DNA from: JACMQX01 sp044225675
Lineage (GTDB): Bacteria; Pseudomonadota; Gammaproteobacteria; Burkholderiales; Burkholderiaceae_C
Assembly: GCA_044225675.1 (NCBI GenBank)
Contig: JBGAIH010000006.1
Span: forward strand, 102,887 to 166,886
Reading direction: 5' to 3'
Length of the DNA: 64,000 bases
Shown: one piece after another, positions 1 through 8,588 of the stretch
Layout of the letters: each line of letters opens with the position of its first letter
Numbering within the stretch: the stretch's first letter is position 1
Translations under genes and position numbers: made by a program
Notes under the pieces: generated by a model
Database searches by the model: none
Told to the model about the DNA's origin: nothing
The model's input: the letters and a program-made list of their open reading frames with translations, nothing else

Positions 1-636
1 GAGCGCTCCGGCCAGGGCGAGCGGGTGAGCGCGGCCCTGACCGACGGCCTCATCAGCTTTGGCGCGTTTGCAAGCGCAAACTTTCTGGCAACCGGCGCGC
101 TGCCGGTCGCCACCGGCAACGACCATGCGCTGGTGTCGCCCTACGGCCTGTTCACCGCCGCCGACGGCGAGATGGCGCTCGCCCCGTCGAACGACGGCGT
201 CTACCTCAAGCTGCTCAAGGCCCTGGGCCTGGAGCGCCTGCGCGACGACCCCCGCTTTGCGACCAACGCGCTGCGCATGAAGAATCGCCCGCAGATCAAC
301 GCCATCCTCAACGGCGTGCTGGTCACCCAGCCGCGTGCGCACTGGATCGAGGTGCTCAATGCAGCGGGCGTCCCGGCCGGCACGGTGCAGACGCTGGCAG
401 AGGCCTACGACGACCCGCAGGTGCAATGGCAGCAGATGGTGCTGGACGTGGCGCATCCGGGCCGGGGCACGGTCCGCATGACCGGCTTTCCCATGAAGTT
501 CACCCAGGCCCCGTGCCGGATCCGCCGCCCCGCGCCCGAGCTGGGCGCCGACACGGCCGACGTGCTCGGTGAACTGGGTTATGCGCCTTCCGAGATCGCG
601 CGCCTGGCGGGGCAACGCGAGACCGCCGAGACCTGA
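1..636 (+). CDS. Class III CoA-transferase (CaiB/BaiF), C-terminal part, cut by the window start
   Basis: The frame is open from base 1 and the first residues (ERSGQGERVSAALTD) match the family segment in which the catalytic aspartate sits, so this is the last 211 residues of a protein of about 400. The aspartate carried by 'LTD' at fragment residue 15 would form the aspartyl-CoA thioester intermediate. A GTG at base 25 could be read as a start but lies inside this conserved segment, so I treat the gene as 5'-partial. Family members move CoA between carboxylic acids in the cytoplasm. It converges on the LysR gene, with a Bug receptor and a lyase beyond; transferase, receptor and lyase together suggest one acid-degradation module. 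The substrate is unknown. Confidence 0.85.
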   Translation, partial: ERSGQGERVSAALTDGLISFGAFASANFLATGALPVATGNDHALVSPYGLFTAADGEMALAPSNDGVYLKLLKALGLERLRDDPRFATNALRMKNRPQINAILNGVLVTQPRAHWIEVLNAAGVPAGTVQTLAEAYDDPQVQWQQMVLDVAHPGRGTVRMTGFPMKFTQAPCRIRRPAPELGADTADVLGELGYAPSEIARLAGQRETAET

Positions 637-745
637 GGCGCGCGCAGGGCGCCCGGCTTCCGCAGCCTCACTCCACGCCCTCGCGCCGCAAGCGCCTTGC
701 GCGCCCTCACTCGGCAACTTCTCTCGGCGCCATCCCTCGCCAACC

Positions 746-1630
746 TCACTCCGCTGCCGCCAGGTGCTCCAGCAGCAGGCGGCCGGCCGCCGTCAGGCTG
801 TCGCCGGGCCGTACGCAGAGCTTGAGCTGGCGATGGGCCCAGGGGTCGCTCAGGCGGATCACGGCCAGCTCGCCGGTGTCGTAGAGCGAGATCGCGTCAT
901 GCGGCATCAGGCCGATGCCCAGGCCCGCATGGATCATCGAGATCATCGCGTCGTACGAGGTCACGAAGAAGCGCATGCGCAGCTTGCGGCCGGCAGCCGC
1001 AGCGGCACGCGCCAGCGCTTCGTTGGCCGCGCTGCCCCGGTGCATGCCCACGTGCTCGTGGTCCAGCGTGTCGGCAAACGCCACCTCGGCGCGCTGCGCC
1101 AGCGCGTGGCCACGCGGCGCCACCATGACCATGGTGTCCTTGCGGTAGGGCCGCACCGCCAGCAGGGGCTCGTCGTCCGATGCGGTGAAGATGCCCAGGT
1201 CCGCCGCGTTGTCCAGCACCATGCGCGTGACCGCCGAGCTGACGCGCTCCTCCACGTCGACCTGGATGCGCGGGTGCTTGGTCATGAAGCGGGCAATGTC
1301 GCTCGACAGGAACTGGGTCAGCGACGACAGGTTGGCCGCCACCCGCACATGCCCGGAGGCGCCGCTGGCGAAGTCGCGCACCTCGGCCGCCAGGTTGTCG
1401 GCATGGTGCAGCAGGGTGCGGGCCCCGCGCACGAGGATCTGCCCGGCGGCGGTCAGCTCGATGCCGCGCGGCCGGCGGATCAGCAGCGGCGTGCCGACGA
1501 TGCGCTCCAGCTCCGACACCCGCTTGCTCAGCGCCGAGGCGGCAATGTGTTCGCGCTCGGCGGCGGAGGCGATCGAGCCTTCTTCGGCCACGGCGACGAA
1601 CAGCTGAAGCGAGTAGATACTCAGACGCAT
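746..1630 (-). CDS. LysR-family transcriptional regulator
   Basis: A 294-residue protein, the normal LysR length. The winged helix-turn-helix occupies about residues 3-62, with the recognition-helix region 'AASALSKRVSELE', and the effector-binding domain follows from about residue 90. The ATG at 1630 gives the usual family beginning (MRLSIYSLQLFVAVAE). It is divergent from the Bug receptor at 1867 across 236 bases, the classical arrangement of a LysR protein with its target. I therefore infer that it controls the receptor and lyase genes, and perhaps itself, in response to a carboxylic acid or its CoA ester. No clear T-N11-A palindrome was seen in the divergent region. Confidence 0.9.
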   Translation of the reverse strand: MRLSIYSLQLFVAVAEEGSIASAAEREHIAASALSKRVSELERIVGTPLLIRRPRGIELTAAGQILVRGARTLLHHADNLAAEVRDFASGASGHVRVAANLSSLTQFLSSDIARFMTKHPRIQVDVEERVSSAVTRMVLDNAADLGIFTASDDEPLLAVRPYRKDTMVMVAPRGHALAQRAEVAFADTLDHEHVGMHRGSAANEALARAAAAAGRKLRMRFFVTSYDAMISMIHAGLGIGLMPHDAISLYDTGELAVIRLSDPWAHRQLKLCVRPGDSLTAAGRLLLEHLAAAE

Positions 1631-1866
1631 GCGCCGGATTGTCCACCCGGCGGCGCGTGAGGCGACTCCGGACGCACCCGAGGCAGCCCGAGGGACGTCC
1701 GGGCACCCCGATCACGCAGCGCCTCGCAGCTCGCCGCCCCAGGGGCAATCGCGAGCCGCGATGCCCCCGCGCCAAAACGGAACGGCGCGCCCGCCCGGGC
1801 CGCGCCATCATGGCTGACCGGCCCCAACCGCTCCACGGGCGGGACCATCCAACGAGGAGACACACC

Positions 1867-2853
1867 ATGAGAATTCCGAGCCTTCTGGCCAGCCTGGCCC
1901 TTGCGGCCGTCGCCGCCTCACCGCTGAGCGCCCTGGCGCAGGACTACCCGAACAAGCCGATCCGCCTGATCATCCCCTTCCCGCCCGGGGGCGGCACCGA
2001 CTTCGTCTCGCGCGTGGTCGCCAGCAGCCTGTCGGAGAGCCTCAAGTGGCAGGTCGTGCCCGAGAACCGTCCCGGCGCCTCGGGCAACCTCGCCATCGCA
2101 CAGGCCGCCCAGGCCGCACCCGACGGCTACACCATCGTCATGGGTCAGTCGGACAACATGGGCCTCGGGCCCTTCCTGTACCAGAACGTCGGCTACGACA
2201 CGGTCAAGAGCTTCGCGCCCATCGTCCACGTCACCGAAGCGCCGCTGGCCATCGTCGCCAACAACGCCGCCGTGGGCGGCCAGCGCATCGGCAGCGTGGC
2301 CGACATGGTCGCCAAGGGCAAGACGCCCGTGGGCCTGAACTGGGCCAACGCGGGCCAGGGCAGCGTTGGCCACCTGTTCGGCGAACAGCTCAAGGGCGTG
2401 GCCAAGCTCAAGCTGCTGCAGGTGCCCTACAAGGGCGCGGCGCCCGCCATCACCGACGTGCTGGGCGGCGTGGTCGATGTGGCCATTCTCTCGGTGCCCT
2501 CGGTCCTGCCGCTCGTCAAGTCCGACAAGCTCGCCGCCATCGCCGTCACCACCTCCAAGCGCTCGGCCATGCTGCCCAACACGCCCACGCTCGACGAGGC
2601 CGGCATCAAGGGCGTGGACACCGGCATCTGGCTCGGCCTGTTCGCGCCGGTGGGCACGCCGCCGGCCATCATCGCCCGGCTCAACGCCGAGGTGAACAAG
2701 ATCCTGCAGCAACCCGACGTGCGTGAGAAGATCATGGCCGGCGGCGCCGTGCCCGTGGGCGGCACCGCTGAAGACTTCGGCGCCTTCGTGCGCAAGGACT
2801 ACGCCAAGTGGGGCCAGATCGCGCGTGAATCGGGCGTGAAGCTCAACCAGTGA
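1867..2853 (+). CDS. Bug/TctC-family periplasmic substrate-binding receptor
   Basis: A 328-residue protein with a Sec signal peptide (about residues 1-24, ending SALAQ). The Bug hallmark 'YPNKPIRLIIPFPPGGGTD' follows, and 'GASGNLAI' is in the ligand loop. Bug proteins bind carboxylates in the periplasm for tripartite tricarboxylate transporters or for signalling. The ATG at 1867 was chosen because AGGAGACA lies at 1855-1862 with good spacing and the signal peptide begins there; the frame continues upstream to 1639 but that part is arginine-rich and unlike a signal peptide. The lyase gene follows 27 bases later, so the two are probably co-transcribed. No TctA or TctB genes are nearby. The ligand cannot be predicted. 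Confidence 0.92.
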   Translation: MRIPSLLASLALAAVAASPLSALAQDYPNKPIRLIIPFPPGGGTDFVSRVVASSLSESLKWQVVPENRPGASGNLAIAQAAQAAPDGYTIVMGQSDNMGLGPFLYQNVGYDTVKSFAPIVHVTEAPLAIVANNAAVGGQRIGSVADMVAKGKTPVGLNWANAGQGSVGHLFGEQLKGVAKLKLLQVPYKGAAPAITDVLGGVVDVAILSVPSVLPLVKSDKLAAIAVTTSKRSAMLPNTPTLDEAGIKGVDTGIWLGLFAPVGTPPAIIARLNAEVNKILQQPDVREKIMAGGAVPVGGTAEDFGAFVRKDYAKWGQIARESGVKLNQ

Positions 2854-2880
2854 CCCTCTTTCATTCAACAGCCCCTGCCC

Positions 2881-3831
2881 ATGACCGCTGATACATCCTC
2901 CAGCCGCTTCGTCCTCGTCACCGAGGTGGGCACCCGCGACGGCTTCCAGTCGGAGCCGAAGTTCGTGCCCACCGAGGTCAAGGCCGGCCTCATCAACCAA
3001 CTGATCGACGCGGGCGTGCGCAGCTTCGAGGCGACCTCCTTCGTCTCGCCGCGCGCCGTGCCGCAGATGGCCGATGCGTCCGAGGTCATGGCCCAGGTGC
3101 ACCGCCGGCCCGGCGTGCGCCTCACCGCGCTCGTGCCCAATGCGCGCGGCGCCGAGCGCGCGGCGGCCGCGCAGGTGGACATGATGGCCTGCTTCGTCTC
3201 GGCATCCGAGACGCACTGCCAGGCCAACCTCAACAAGTCCATCGACGCGGCGCTGGCCGACGTGCGCGAGTTCGCGCCCATCGCCCGGCAATACGGCATC
3301 GCGCTGCGCGGCGCGGTGGCCACCGCCTTCGGCTGCCCGTTCGAGGGTGAGGTCTCCATCGACACCATCTTGCGCATCGTGGACGCCTACATGCAGCAGG
3401 GCGCGCGCCACATCTCGCTGGGCGACACCACCGGCATGGCCACGCCGCCCGTGGTCACGCGCACGGTGCAGGCGCTGCAGTCGCGCTTTCCCGAGGCCAT
3501 CATCGCCCTGCACTTCCACAACACGCGCGGCATTGGCCTGGCCAACGTGATGAACGGGCTGGACCTGGGCATCCGCGAATACGAATCCTCCTTCGGCGGC
3601 CTGGGCGGCTGCCCCTTCGCGCCCGGCGCCACCGGCAACATCTGCACCGAAGACCTCGTCTACCTGCTGCACGAATGCGGCTATGAGACCGGCATCGACC
3701 TCGACGCCCTCGCGGCCGTCGCCAGGCAGGTGCAGGACGTCATGGGCCGCGACCTGCCGGGCCAGTACATGAAGTCCGGGCCCCGCCTCAAACGCACCCC
3801 GCTCGAAGGCGTGCGCCGCGCCGTCGGCTGA
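2881..3831 (+). CDS. Hydroxymethylglutaryl-CoA lyase family protein
   Basis: A 316-residue TIM-barrel lyase of the HMG-CoA lyase/DRE superfamily. Visible motifs are the metal-binding 'GTRDGFQSE' (Asp20), the paired metal histidines in 'HFHN' (His211 and His213) and the active-site cysteine loop 'GLGGCPFAPGATGN' (Cys244). Family members cleave 3-hydroxy-3-methylacyl-CoA thioesters such as HMG-CoA or citramalyl-CoA to acetyl-CoA and a keto product. The protein keeps all of these residues, so I expect an active enzyme. Its neighbours (Bug receptor and a CoA-transferase) fit a transferase-plus-lyase route for a branched dicarboxylate. It is also compatible with the last step of the carboxylase pathway at 48-51 kb. 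The exact substrate is unresolved. Confidence 0.88.
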   Translation: MTADTSSSRFVLVTEVGTRDGFQSEPKFVPTEVKAGLINQLIDAGVRSFEATSFVSPRAVPQMADASEVMAQVHRRPGVRLTALVPNARGAERAAAAQVDMMACFVSASETHCQANLNKSIDAALADVREFAPIARQYGIALRGAVATAFGCPFEGEVSIDTILRIVDAYMQQGARHISLGDTTGMATPPVVTRTVQALQSRFPEAIIALHFHNTRGIGLANVMNGLDLGIREYESSFGGLGGCPFAPGATGNICTEDLVYLLHECGYETGIDLDALAAVARQVQDVMGRDLPGQYMKSGPRLKRTPLEGVRRAVG

Positions 3832-3856
3832 CCGACTGCGAGCGGCCGGCTACAAT
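3828..3856 (+). promoter_or_regulatory. Sigma-70-type promoter of the tRNA-Arg gene
   Basis: CTGACC at 3828-3833 (four of six matches to TTGACA) and TACAAT at 3851-3856 (five of six to TATAAT) are separated by exactly 17 bases. The predicted transcript would start about 6 bases before the tRNA at 3869. The -35 element overlaps the stop codon of the lyase gene. Confidence 0.6.
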
Positions 3857-3868
3857 GCCAGGCTCAGC

Positions 3869-3944
3869 GCGGCTGTAGCTCAGTGGATAGAGTATTGGCC
3901 TCCGAAGCCAAGGGTCGTGGGTTCGATCCCCGCCAGCCGCGCCA
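3869..3944 (+). tRNA. tRNA-Arg (anticodon CCG)
   Basis: The 76 bases fold as a full cloverleaf. The acceptor stem is GCGGCTG/CAGCCGC. The anticodon stem TTGGC/GCCAA holds the loop CTCCGAA with anticodon CCG at 3902-3904, and the T arm is GTGGG-TTCGATC-CCCGC. The discriminator is G3941, and CCA is encoded at 3942-3944. It reads the CGG arginine codon. Its 3' end is only 9 bases from the stop codon of the convergent acyl-CoA dehydrogenase gene, and no terminator is obvious. Confidence 0.95.
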
Positions 3945-3953
3945 TCCCAATCC

Positions 3954-5189
3954 CTAAAGCGCCGTATCCCCCGCCAGCAGCCGCTTGGCGACCAGCCCGC
4001 GCAAGACCTCGTTGGTGCCGTCCGCCACGTTGACCACCCGCAGTTGCGTGTAGGCGTCGGTCAGATACATCTCGTTGGTAAAGCCCATTGCGCCATGGGC
4101 CTGGATCACCCTGTCCAGCGCCCGGGCGCCGGCGTCGACGCAGTAGGCCTTCGTCATGGCGAGTTCCTTGGTCGCGGCAAAGCCGCGGTCCAGCAGCTGC
4201 GCGCAATTGAGGCCCATCAGATGGCCCGCGTGCAGTTGCATGGCCGACTCCGCCAGCGGGAACATGACGCCCTGGTACTCGCCGATCTTCCGGCCGAAGG
4301 TCTCGCGCACGCCTGCGTAGTCCACGGCCTGCTCGATGGCCCAGCGGCCCATGCCCACGCTCTTTCCCGAATTGTACATGCGCCCCAGGCCGACGCCCGT
4401 CATCCCGATCTTGAAGCCCTGGTCCAGCTCGCCGACGAGCTGGTGAGGCTCGATCCGCACGTTGTCGAACCGCAGCTGCGCCTCGACCGTGCCCTCGTGA
4501 CCCCACATCTTGATCAGCTTCTCGATCACGAAGCCTTTGGCGCTGGTCGGCACGAGGAACGCGCTGATGCCGCCCTTGCGCCGTGACGCGAGCTCAGGGT
4601 CCGTCACGGCAAACACGATCGCATGCTCGGCATAGGGGCCGTTGGATATCCAGATCTTGCTGCCCGTCAGGCGCCAGCCGTCGCCCTCGCGCACGGCCCG
4701 AGACTTCATCATCGACGCATCGGAGCCCGCGCCCGGCTCCGACATGGCAAAGCAAAGCGAGTGCTCGCCCGAGACGATGCCGGGCAGCACGTCCCGCAGC
4801 AGCGATGGCGTCACGTTGCGAAGAACCGGACTCGGCCCCTTGGCCCAATGACTGATCGCATACGCGCCCAGCCAGTAGCGCGCGCCGCACTGGCGGTAGA
4901 GCGCCTCCCAGCCGGCAAAGTACGCGAGGTAGCCCAGCCCGCCTCCTCCGATCTCCTCGGGTGCGCACATGGCGTAGTAGCCTGCACGTGCCGACGCCAT
5001 GCGAACTTCCTGGATGAGCGCGAGCACCTCCGGCGAATAGCCGCCCTCCTCGGTGTACTTGCGGCGCCCGTTCTCCAGCAGCGCGTGGTGCTTCTCATGC
5101 CGCGGAATGACTTCCGCGCGGATGAAGGTCGCCAAGCCCTCGCGCATGGCGGCGATTTCTTCAGGGTACTCGAATGCGATGGCGGTCAT
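3954..5189 (-). CDS. Acyl-CoA dehydrogenase family protein
   Basis: A 411-residue flavoprotein of the acyl-CoA dehydrogenase family (alpha,beta-dehydrogenation, electrons to ETF). The FAD/substrate loop 'AMSEPGAGSDASM' and 'GSKIWISNGPY' are present. At the usual catalytic position near the C terminus the motif reads 'VADGTNEV', so Asp390 takes the place of the medium-chain-type glutamate. It is the last gene of an operon running from 9443. Its start overlaps the stop of the preceding dehydrogenase by 4 bases (ATGA), so the two are translationally coupled. The chain of three dehydrogenases suggests at least one heteromeric enzyme. The substrate is unknown. Confidence 0.9.
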   Translation of the reverse strand: MTAIAFEYPEEIAAMREGLATFIRAEVIPRHEKHHALLENGRRKYTEEGGYSPEVLALIQEVRMASARAGYYAMCAPEEIGGGGLGYLAYFAGWEALYRQCGARYWLGAYAISHWAKGPSPVLRNVTPSLLRDVLPGIVSGEHSLCFAMSEPGAGSDASMMKSRAVREGDGWRLTGSKIWISNGPYAEHAIVFAVTDPELASRRKGGISAFLVPTSAKGFVIEKLIKMWGHEGTVEAQLRFDNVRIEPHQLVGELDQGFKIGMTGVGLGRMYNSGKSVGMGRWAIEQAVDYAGVRETFGRKIGEYQGVMFPLAESAMQLHAGHLMGLNCAQLLDRGFAATKELAMTKAYCVDAGARALDRVIQAHGAMGFTNEMYLTDAYTQLRVVNVADGTNEVLRGLVAKRLLAGDTAL

Positions 5190-6331
5190 GACGTCAGGCT
5201 TGCGTAGCGGTCGAGGTGAAAGTTGCGGTCGCCGAAAAGGCGGTCGATCGCCGTCAGGCGCTTGAGGTAGTGGCCGATCGGATATTCCTCGACGATGCCC
5301 ATGCCGCCGTGCAACTGCACCGCATGCTGCCCGACCAGCTTGCCGGACTCGCCGGCATGGGCCTTGGCGGCCGACACGGCCAGCATCCGCGCGTCATCGG
5401 CGCCGGACAGGCCATGGGCAGCCCATTGCGCCAGCGAGCGGGTTTCTTCCATGGCGATGTACATGTCGACGACGCGGTGGCGCAGCACCTGAAAGCTGGC
5501 CAGCGGCTGTCCGTACTGCGAGCGCGTGAGGAGATAGTCGCGCGTGATCTCCAAGCTGCGCTCCATCGCGCCGGCGGCTTCGGCCACCACGGCCGCGCAG
5601 GCCCGGTCAAGCGTGCGGCGGACGGGCCCGAAGGCCGCGCCCTCCTCGCCGATCAGCGCGTCGGCGCCCACGCGCACGCCGGCCAGCGTCACCTCGGCGG
5701 CGGCATGGCCGTCCACATTGCGGTAGCCGCGCAGCGTCAGGCCCTGCGCATCGGAGGGGACGATGAAGAGCGAAAGGCCGTGGGCGTCGCACTGCGCACC
5801 GCCCGTGCGCGCACTGACGATCAGGGCGTGCGCCGCAGGCGCCCCCAGAACCACGCATTTCGCGCCGTCCAGGCGCCAGCCGCCGCCGTCGGCGCAGGCC
5901 GTGGTGGCGACGTTGGCAGCGTCGTAACGCGACTGCGGCTCGGCAAAGCCGAACGCGAGCATCCGCTCGCCCGCAGCGACTGCGGGCAGCAGACGCTGCT
6001 TTTGCTCCTGCGTCGCCGCCTCCCGCACGATGCCCGCGCCGAGCACGATGCAGGCGAGGTACGGCTCGGTCACCAGCTCCCTGCCGAACCCCTGCATCAG
6101 GAGCAGCGTCTCGACGGGGCCCAGTCCCATGCCGCCGTGCGTTTCGTCCATCTCCAGGCCCAGCCAACCCATGTTCGCAAACTCGCGCCAGAGCGAAGGG
6201 TCGAACGCCGCCTGACCGGCCAGGCGGCGCGAACGTGCCGCAAAGTCGCAATGGGCGGCGAGGAATCGCCGCACGCTGTCCTCCAGCATCTGCTGCTCGG
6301 AGCTCAATTCGAAGCTTCGGGGGAAATTCAT
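5186..6331 (-). CDS. Acyl-CoA dehydrogenase, pimeloyl-CoA-dehydrogenase small-subunit type
   Basis: A 381-residue acyl-CoA dehydrogenase. It retains 'YGQPLASFQVLRHRVVDMYI' and the FAD-contacting 'LHGGMGIVEEYPIGHYLKR'. The C terminus reads 'LFGDRNFHLDR' instead of the usual YEGT. That ending is typical of the smaller subunits of heteromeric dehydrogenases (PimD/FadE-type), which often lack the catalytic glutamate. Both ends overlap neighbouring dehydrogenase genes by 4 bases, and the gene immediately upstream (6328-7533) has the large-subunit style. I infer that these two form an alpha-beta enzyme for a bulky or dicarboxylic acyl-CoA. Confidence 0.88.
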   Translation of the reverse strand: MNFPRSFELSSEQQMLEDSVRRFLAAHCDFAARSRRLAGQAAFDPSLWREFANMGWLGLEMDETHGGMGLGPVETLLLMQGFGRELVTEPYLACIVLGAGIVREAATQEQKQRLLPAVAAGERMLAFGFAEPQSRYDAANVATTACADGGGWRLDGAKCVVLGAPAAHALIVSARTGGAQCDAHGLSLFIVPSDAQGLTLRGYRNVDGHAAAEVTLAGVRVGADALIGEEGAAFGPVRRTLDRACAAVVAEAAGAMERSLEITRDYLLTRSQYGQPLASFQVLRHRVVDMYIAMEETRSLAQWAAHGLSGADDARMLAVSAAKAHAGESGKLVGQHAVQLHGGMGIVEEYPIGHYLKRLTAIDRLFGDRNFHLDRYASLTS

Positions 6332-7533
6332 TTGAACAATGCGGCCGCGATCATGTTGCGCATCACTTCGCTCGTGCCCGCGGAGATCGATGCCTTGCGC
6401 CAGAAAAAGTAAAAAGGCGTCAGCGTGCCGGCGTAGTCGGGTCCGACCGCCGTGGCGCCGTCCTGGCCGCGCACGAAGTCGCCATTGAACGGCAGGCCGT
6501 AGTAACCGACCGCCTCGCTCATCAGATCGCTGATGCGCTGCTGCAGTTCGGTGCCCCGCACCTTGAGCAGCGACGTCTCGGGTTTGGCTGCGAGCGTGGG
6601 GTCATCCATCCAGCGCAAGGCGGTGCATTCGAGCGCATGCAGCTCGATCTTCAGGCGCGCCACCTGCCGGCGGATGCCCGCGTCCTGCGCCAGCGGTCGT
6701 CCTCCCGATCGTTCGGCAGCCAGGATGTCGTCGAGCCTCGACAGCATCGCCTTGGAGCGGCCCACATTGGCATTCAGGAGGCGCTCGTTGCCGATGTTTG
6801 CCTTGAGAACCGACCACCCGAGATCTTCCTCTCCCACCCGGTCGGCCACCGGAACCTTCACATTGTCGAAGTACACCTGATTGAGCGTGCATTCCCCCCC
6901 GATCGAGGGCATCGGCCGCACCGTCACACCGGGCGCCTTCATGTCGACAAGCAGGATGGTGATGCCCTGCTGCTTGCGCTCCGAGCGGGTCGTCCGCGCC
7001 AGCAGGAGGCAGCGGTGCGACTCGGCGGCATTGGATGTCCAGATCTTCGAGCCGTTCACGATGTAGACGTCGCCCTCCTTCACCGCCTGGCAGGCCAGTG
7101 CAGCGAGGTCCGATCCCGCGCCGGGCTCGGAAAAGCCCTGGCACCACACGTCCGTGCCATCGAGGATGCGCGGCAAATAGCGCATCTTCTGCTCCTCGGT
7201 TCCGGCTGCGATGAGGATGGGCCCGATGATGGTGAGCCCCTGCGGGTGCAGGTTCGGGGCTCCCGCCCGTGCGCACTCGTCCTCGAAGATCCACTTGCGC
7301 ATGGCGCTCCAGCCGGTGCCGCCATGGTGGACCGGCCAGTGCAATGCCGCCCAGCCCCGCTCGAACAGGATGCGTTGCCAGGCGAGTTGCTCCTCGATCG
7401 TGACGTGCTGCCCCAGCCTGACCTTGCGTGCAAGCGTTGGCGGCAGGCGCGCTTCGATGAAGGTGCGGACTTCCTGCCTGAACCGATCATCGTCGGCGTC
7501 TTCGCAGGGTACGTGGGCTTTGCCGGTGGACAT
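6328..7533 (-). CDS. Acyl-CoA dehydrogenase, large-subunit type of a heteromeric pair
   Basis: A 401-residue acyl-CoA dehydrogenase with 'CQGFSEPGAGSDLAAL' and 'NGSKIWTSNAAESH'. The C-terminal active-site region reads 'ISAGTSEVMRNMIAAALF', with Ala385 where many members carry the catalytic glutamate. The beginning (MSTGKAHVPCEDADDDRF) is ordinary for a cytoplasmic protein, and the ATG at 7533 lies 19 bases after the Bug stop codon. Its 3' end overlaps the next dehydrogenase by 4 bases. The tight pairing and complementary missing residues point to a complex with that protein. If it acts alone, the base must come from another helix, as in isovaleryl-CoA dehydrogenase. Confidence 0.88.
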   Translation of the reverse strand: MSTGKAHVPCEDADDDRFRQEVRTFIEARLPPTLARKVRLGQHVTIEEQLAWQRILFERGWAALHWPVHHGGTGWSAMRKWIFEDECARAGAPNLHPQGLTIIGPILIAAGTEEQKMRYLPRILDGTDVWCQGFSEPGAGSDLAALACQAVKEGDVYIVNGSKIWTSNAAESHRCLLLARTTRSERKQQGITILLVDMKAPGVTVRPMPSIGGECTLNQVYFDNVKVPVADRVGEEDLGWSVLKANIGNERLLNANVGRSKAMLSRLDDILAAERSGGRPLAQDAGIRRQVARLKIELHALECTALRWMDDPTLAAKPETSLLKVRGTELQQRISDLMSEAVGYYGLPFNGDFVRGQDGATAVGPDYAGTLTPFYFFWRKASISAGTSEVMRNMIAAALFK

Positions 7534-7552
7534 GGGGCTTGCGGGGCAGAGG

Positions 7553-8524
7553 CTACTCAGGTTTGAAATTGGCGAGGCGGGTGGCCTCCGCCTGAAACTT
7601 GATGCCCGCCTCGGCGTCGAGCCTGAGCGCCTCGGCCGAACCGTTGGCCGGCTCCGAACCGAGGTTGTTGCGGATCCGGTTCTGGACGTCGGGCATGGCG
7701 GCGATGGCGGTGAACTCTGCGGTCAGCTTCGAGACGATGTCCGGCGGCGTCCCGGCGGGCACCCACATGCCACCCTGGAAGTCGGGACTGAAGTCCGGAA
7801 CGCCTGCTTCGGCCGCCGTCGGCACGCCGGGCAACAGACCGGACTTGCGCGTGACGAACAGTGCGCGGATCTTGCCTGCGTCGATGAGCGGCTTATAGAG
7901 CAGCACGCTGTCGAACGCGAGGTCCACCTCCCCCGTGGACATGGCCTGCGCCACGGGCGCCTGTCCCTTGTAGGGAATGTGCACCGACAGGGCCTGGCCG
8001 GCCCGTTTCTCGAGAACACCCATCAACAGCGACGAAAACACGTTGGTCGCGCCGAAGTTCAGCTTGGCGCCGCCAGGACGGCTCTTGGCATAGGCGATCA
8101 GTTCATCGAACGTCTTGACCGGCAGCTTGGCCGATGCGTACAGCACCCAGGAGCCGGTGAGCATCAGGCTGACGGGCGTGAGCTGCTTGAACACATCCTC
8201 CAGTCCGTTCTTCGACAGATAGTGCGTCATGCTGTTGATGTCGGCAAACAGGATGGTGTAGCCATCCGGCGGCGCGCTCGCCACGTAGCGGGTCGCGATG
8301 GTTCCCCCTGCACCTGCACGGTTTTCCACGATCACCGGCGTTTTCAGCCGCGCCTCCAGCTCCCTTGCAAACAGTCGGGCGCCGGTATCGTTGTTGCCGC
8401 CCGGCGGATAGCCGGAAATGATCTTGATCGGCCGGTTGGGATAGGTCTGCGCGGTGGCCGGCCCGATGGCCGCCAGCGCCGTGAATGCGGCAGCAATCCA
8501 TGCCTGACGAAAACGAGTGAACAT
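7553..8524 (-). CDS. Bug/TctC-family periplasmic substrate-binding receptor
   Basis: A 323-residue receptor with signal peptide MFTRFRQAWIAAAFTALAAI followed by GPATAQ and the mature N terminus 'TYPNRPIKIISGYPPGGNND'. The start at 8524 is preferred to an in-frame ATG at 8548, because AGGAGACA (complement at 8529-8536) sits directly upstream of it. The gene lies between a crotonase and three dehydrogenases in one operon, which suggests it binds the acid those enzymes degrade. The ligand loop differs from the first Bug in the window (NNDTGARLF rather than GTDFVSRVV), so the ligands probably differ. No membrane transport partner is encoded nearby. Confidence 0.92.
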   Translation of the reverse strand: MFTRFRQAWIAAAFTALAAIGPATAQTYPNRPIKIISGYPPGGNNDTGARLFARELEARLKTPVIVENRAGAGGTIATRYVASAPPDGYTILFADINSMTHYLSKNGLEDVFKQLTPVSLMLTGSWVLYASAKLPVKTFDELIAYAKSRPGGAKLNFGATNVFSSLLMGVLEKRAGQALSVHIPYKGQAPVAQAMSTGEVDLAFDSVLLYKPLIDAGKIRALFVTRKSGLLPGVPTAAEAGVPDFSPDFQGGMWVPAGTPPDIVSKLTAEFTAIAAMPDVQNRIRNNLGSEPANGSAEALRLDAEAGIKFQAEATRLANFKPE

Positions 8525-8588
8525 CTTGTGTCTCCTGGTAAAAAGCAATCGCAGGCCGACGCCGGGCCGGGCGGGATGAAACCCTTCG

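Noticed and set aside
25..636. GTG at base 25 as the true start of the CoA-transferase
   Set aside because: The frame is open to base 1, and the residues before the GTG (ERSGQGER) belong to the conserved family segment, so the gene is cut by the window.
637..745. Terminator between the convergent CoA-transferase and LysR genes
   Set aside because: GC-rich partial repeats are present, but no stem followed by a T tract on either strand.
1639..1866. Upstream in-frame extension of the first Bug gene
   Set aside because: The added 76 residues are arginine- and proline-rich and would bury the signal peptide; AGGAGACA marks the ATG at 1867.
1918..3672. Long open frame on the minus strand opposite the Bug and lyase genes
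   Set aside because: It is antisense to two clear genes, is rich in His, Gly, Arg and Asp as expected from GC-rich shadow frames, and has no domain. The same applies to very long antisense frames at 42384-45497 and 47975-51421.
3869..3944. tRNA-Arg as an attachment site for an integrated element
   Set aside because: No integrase gene and no direct repeat of the tRNA 3' end were seen downstream in the window.
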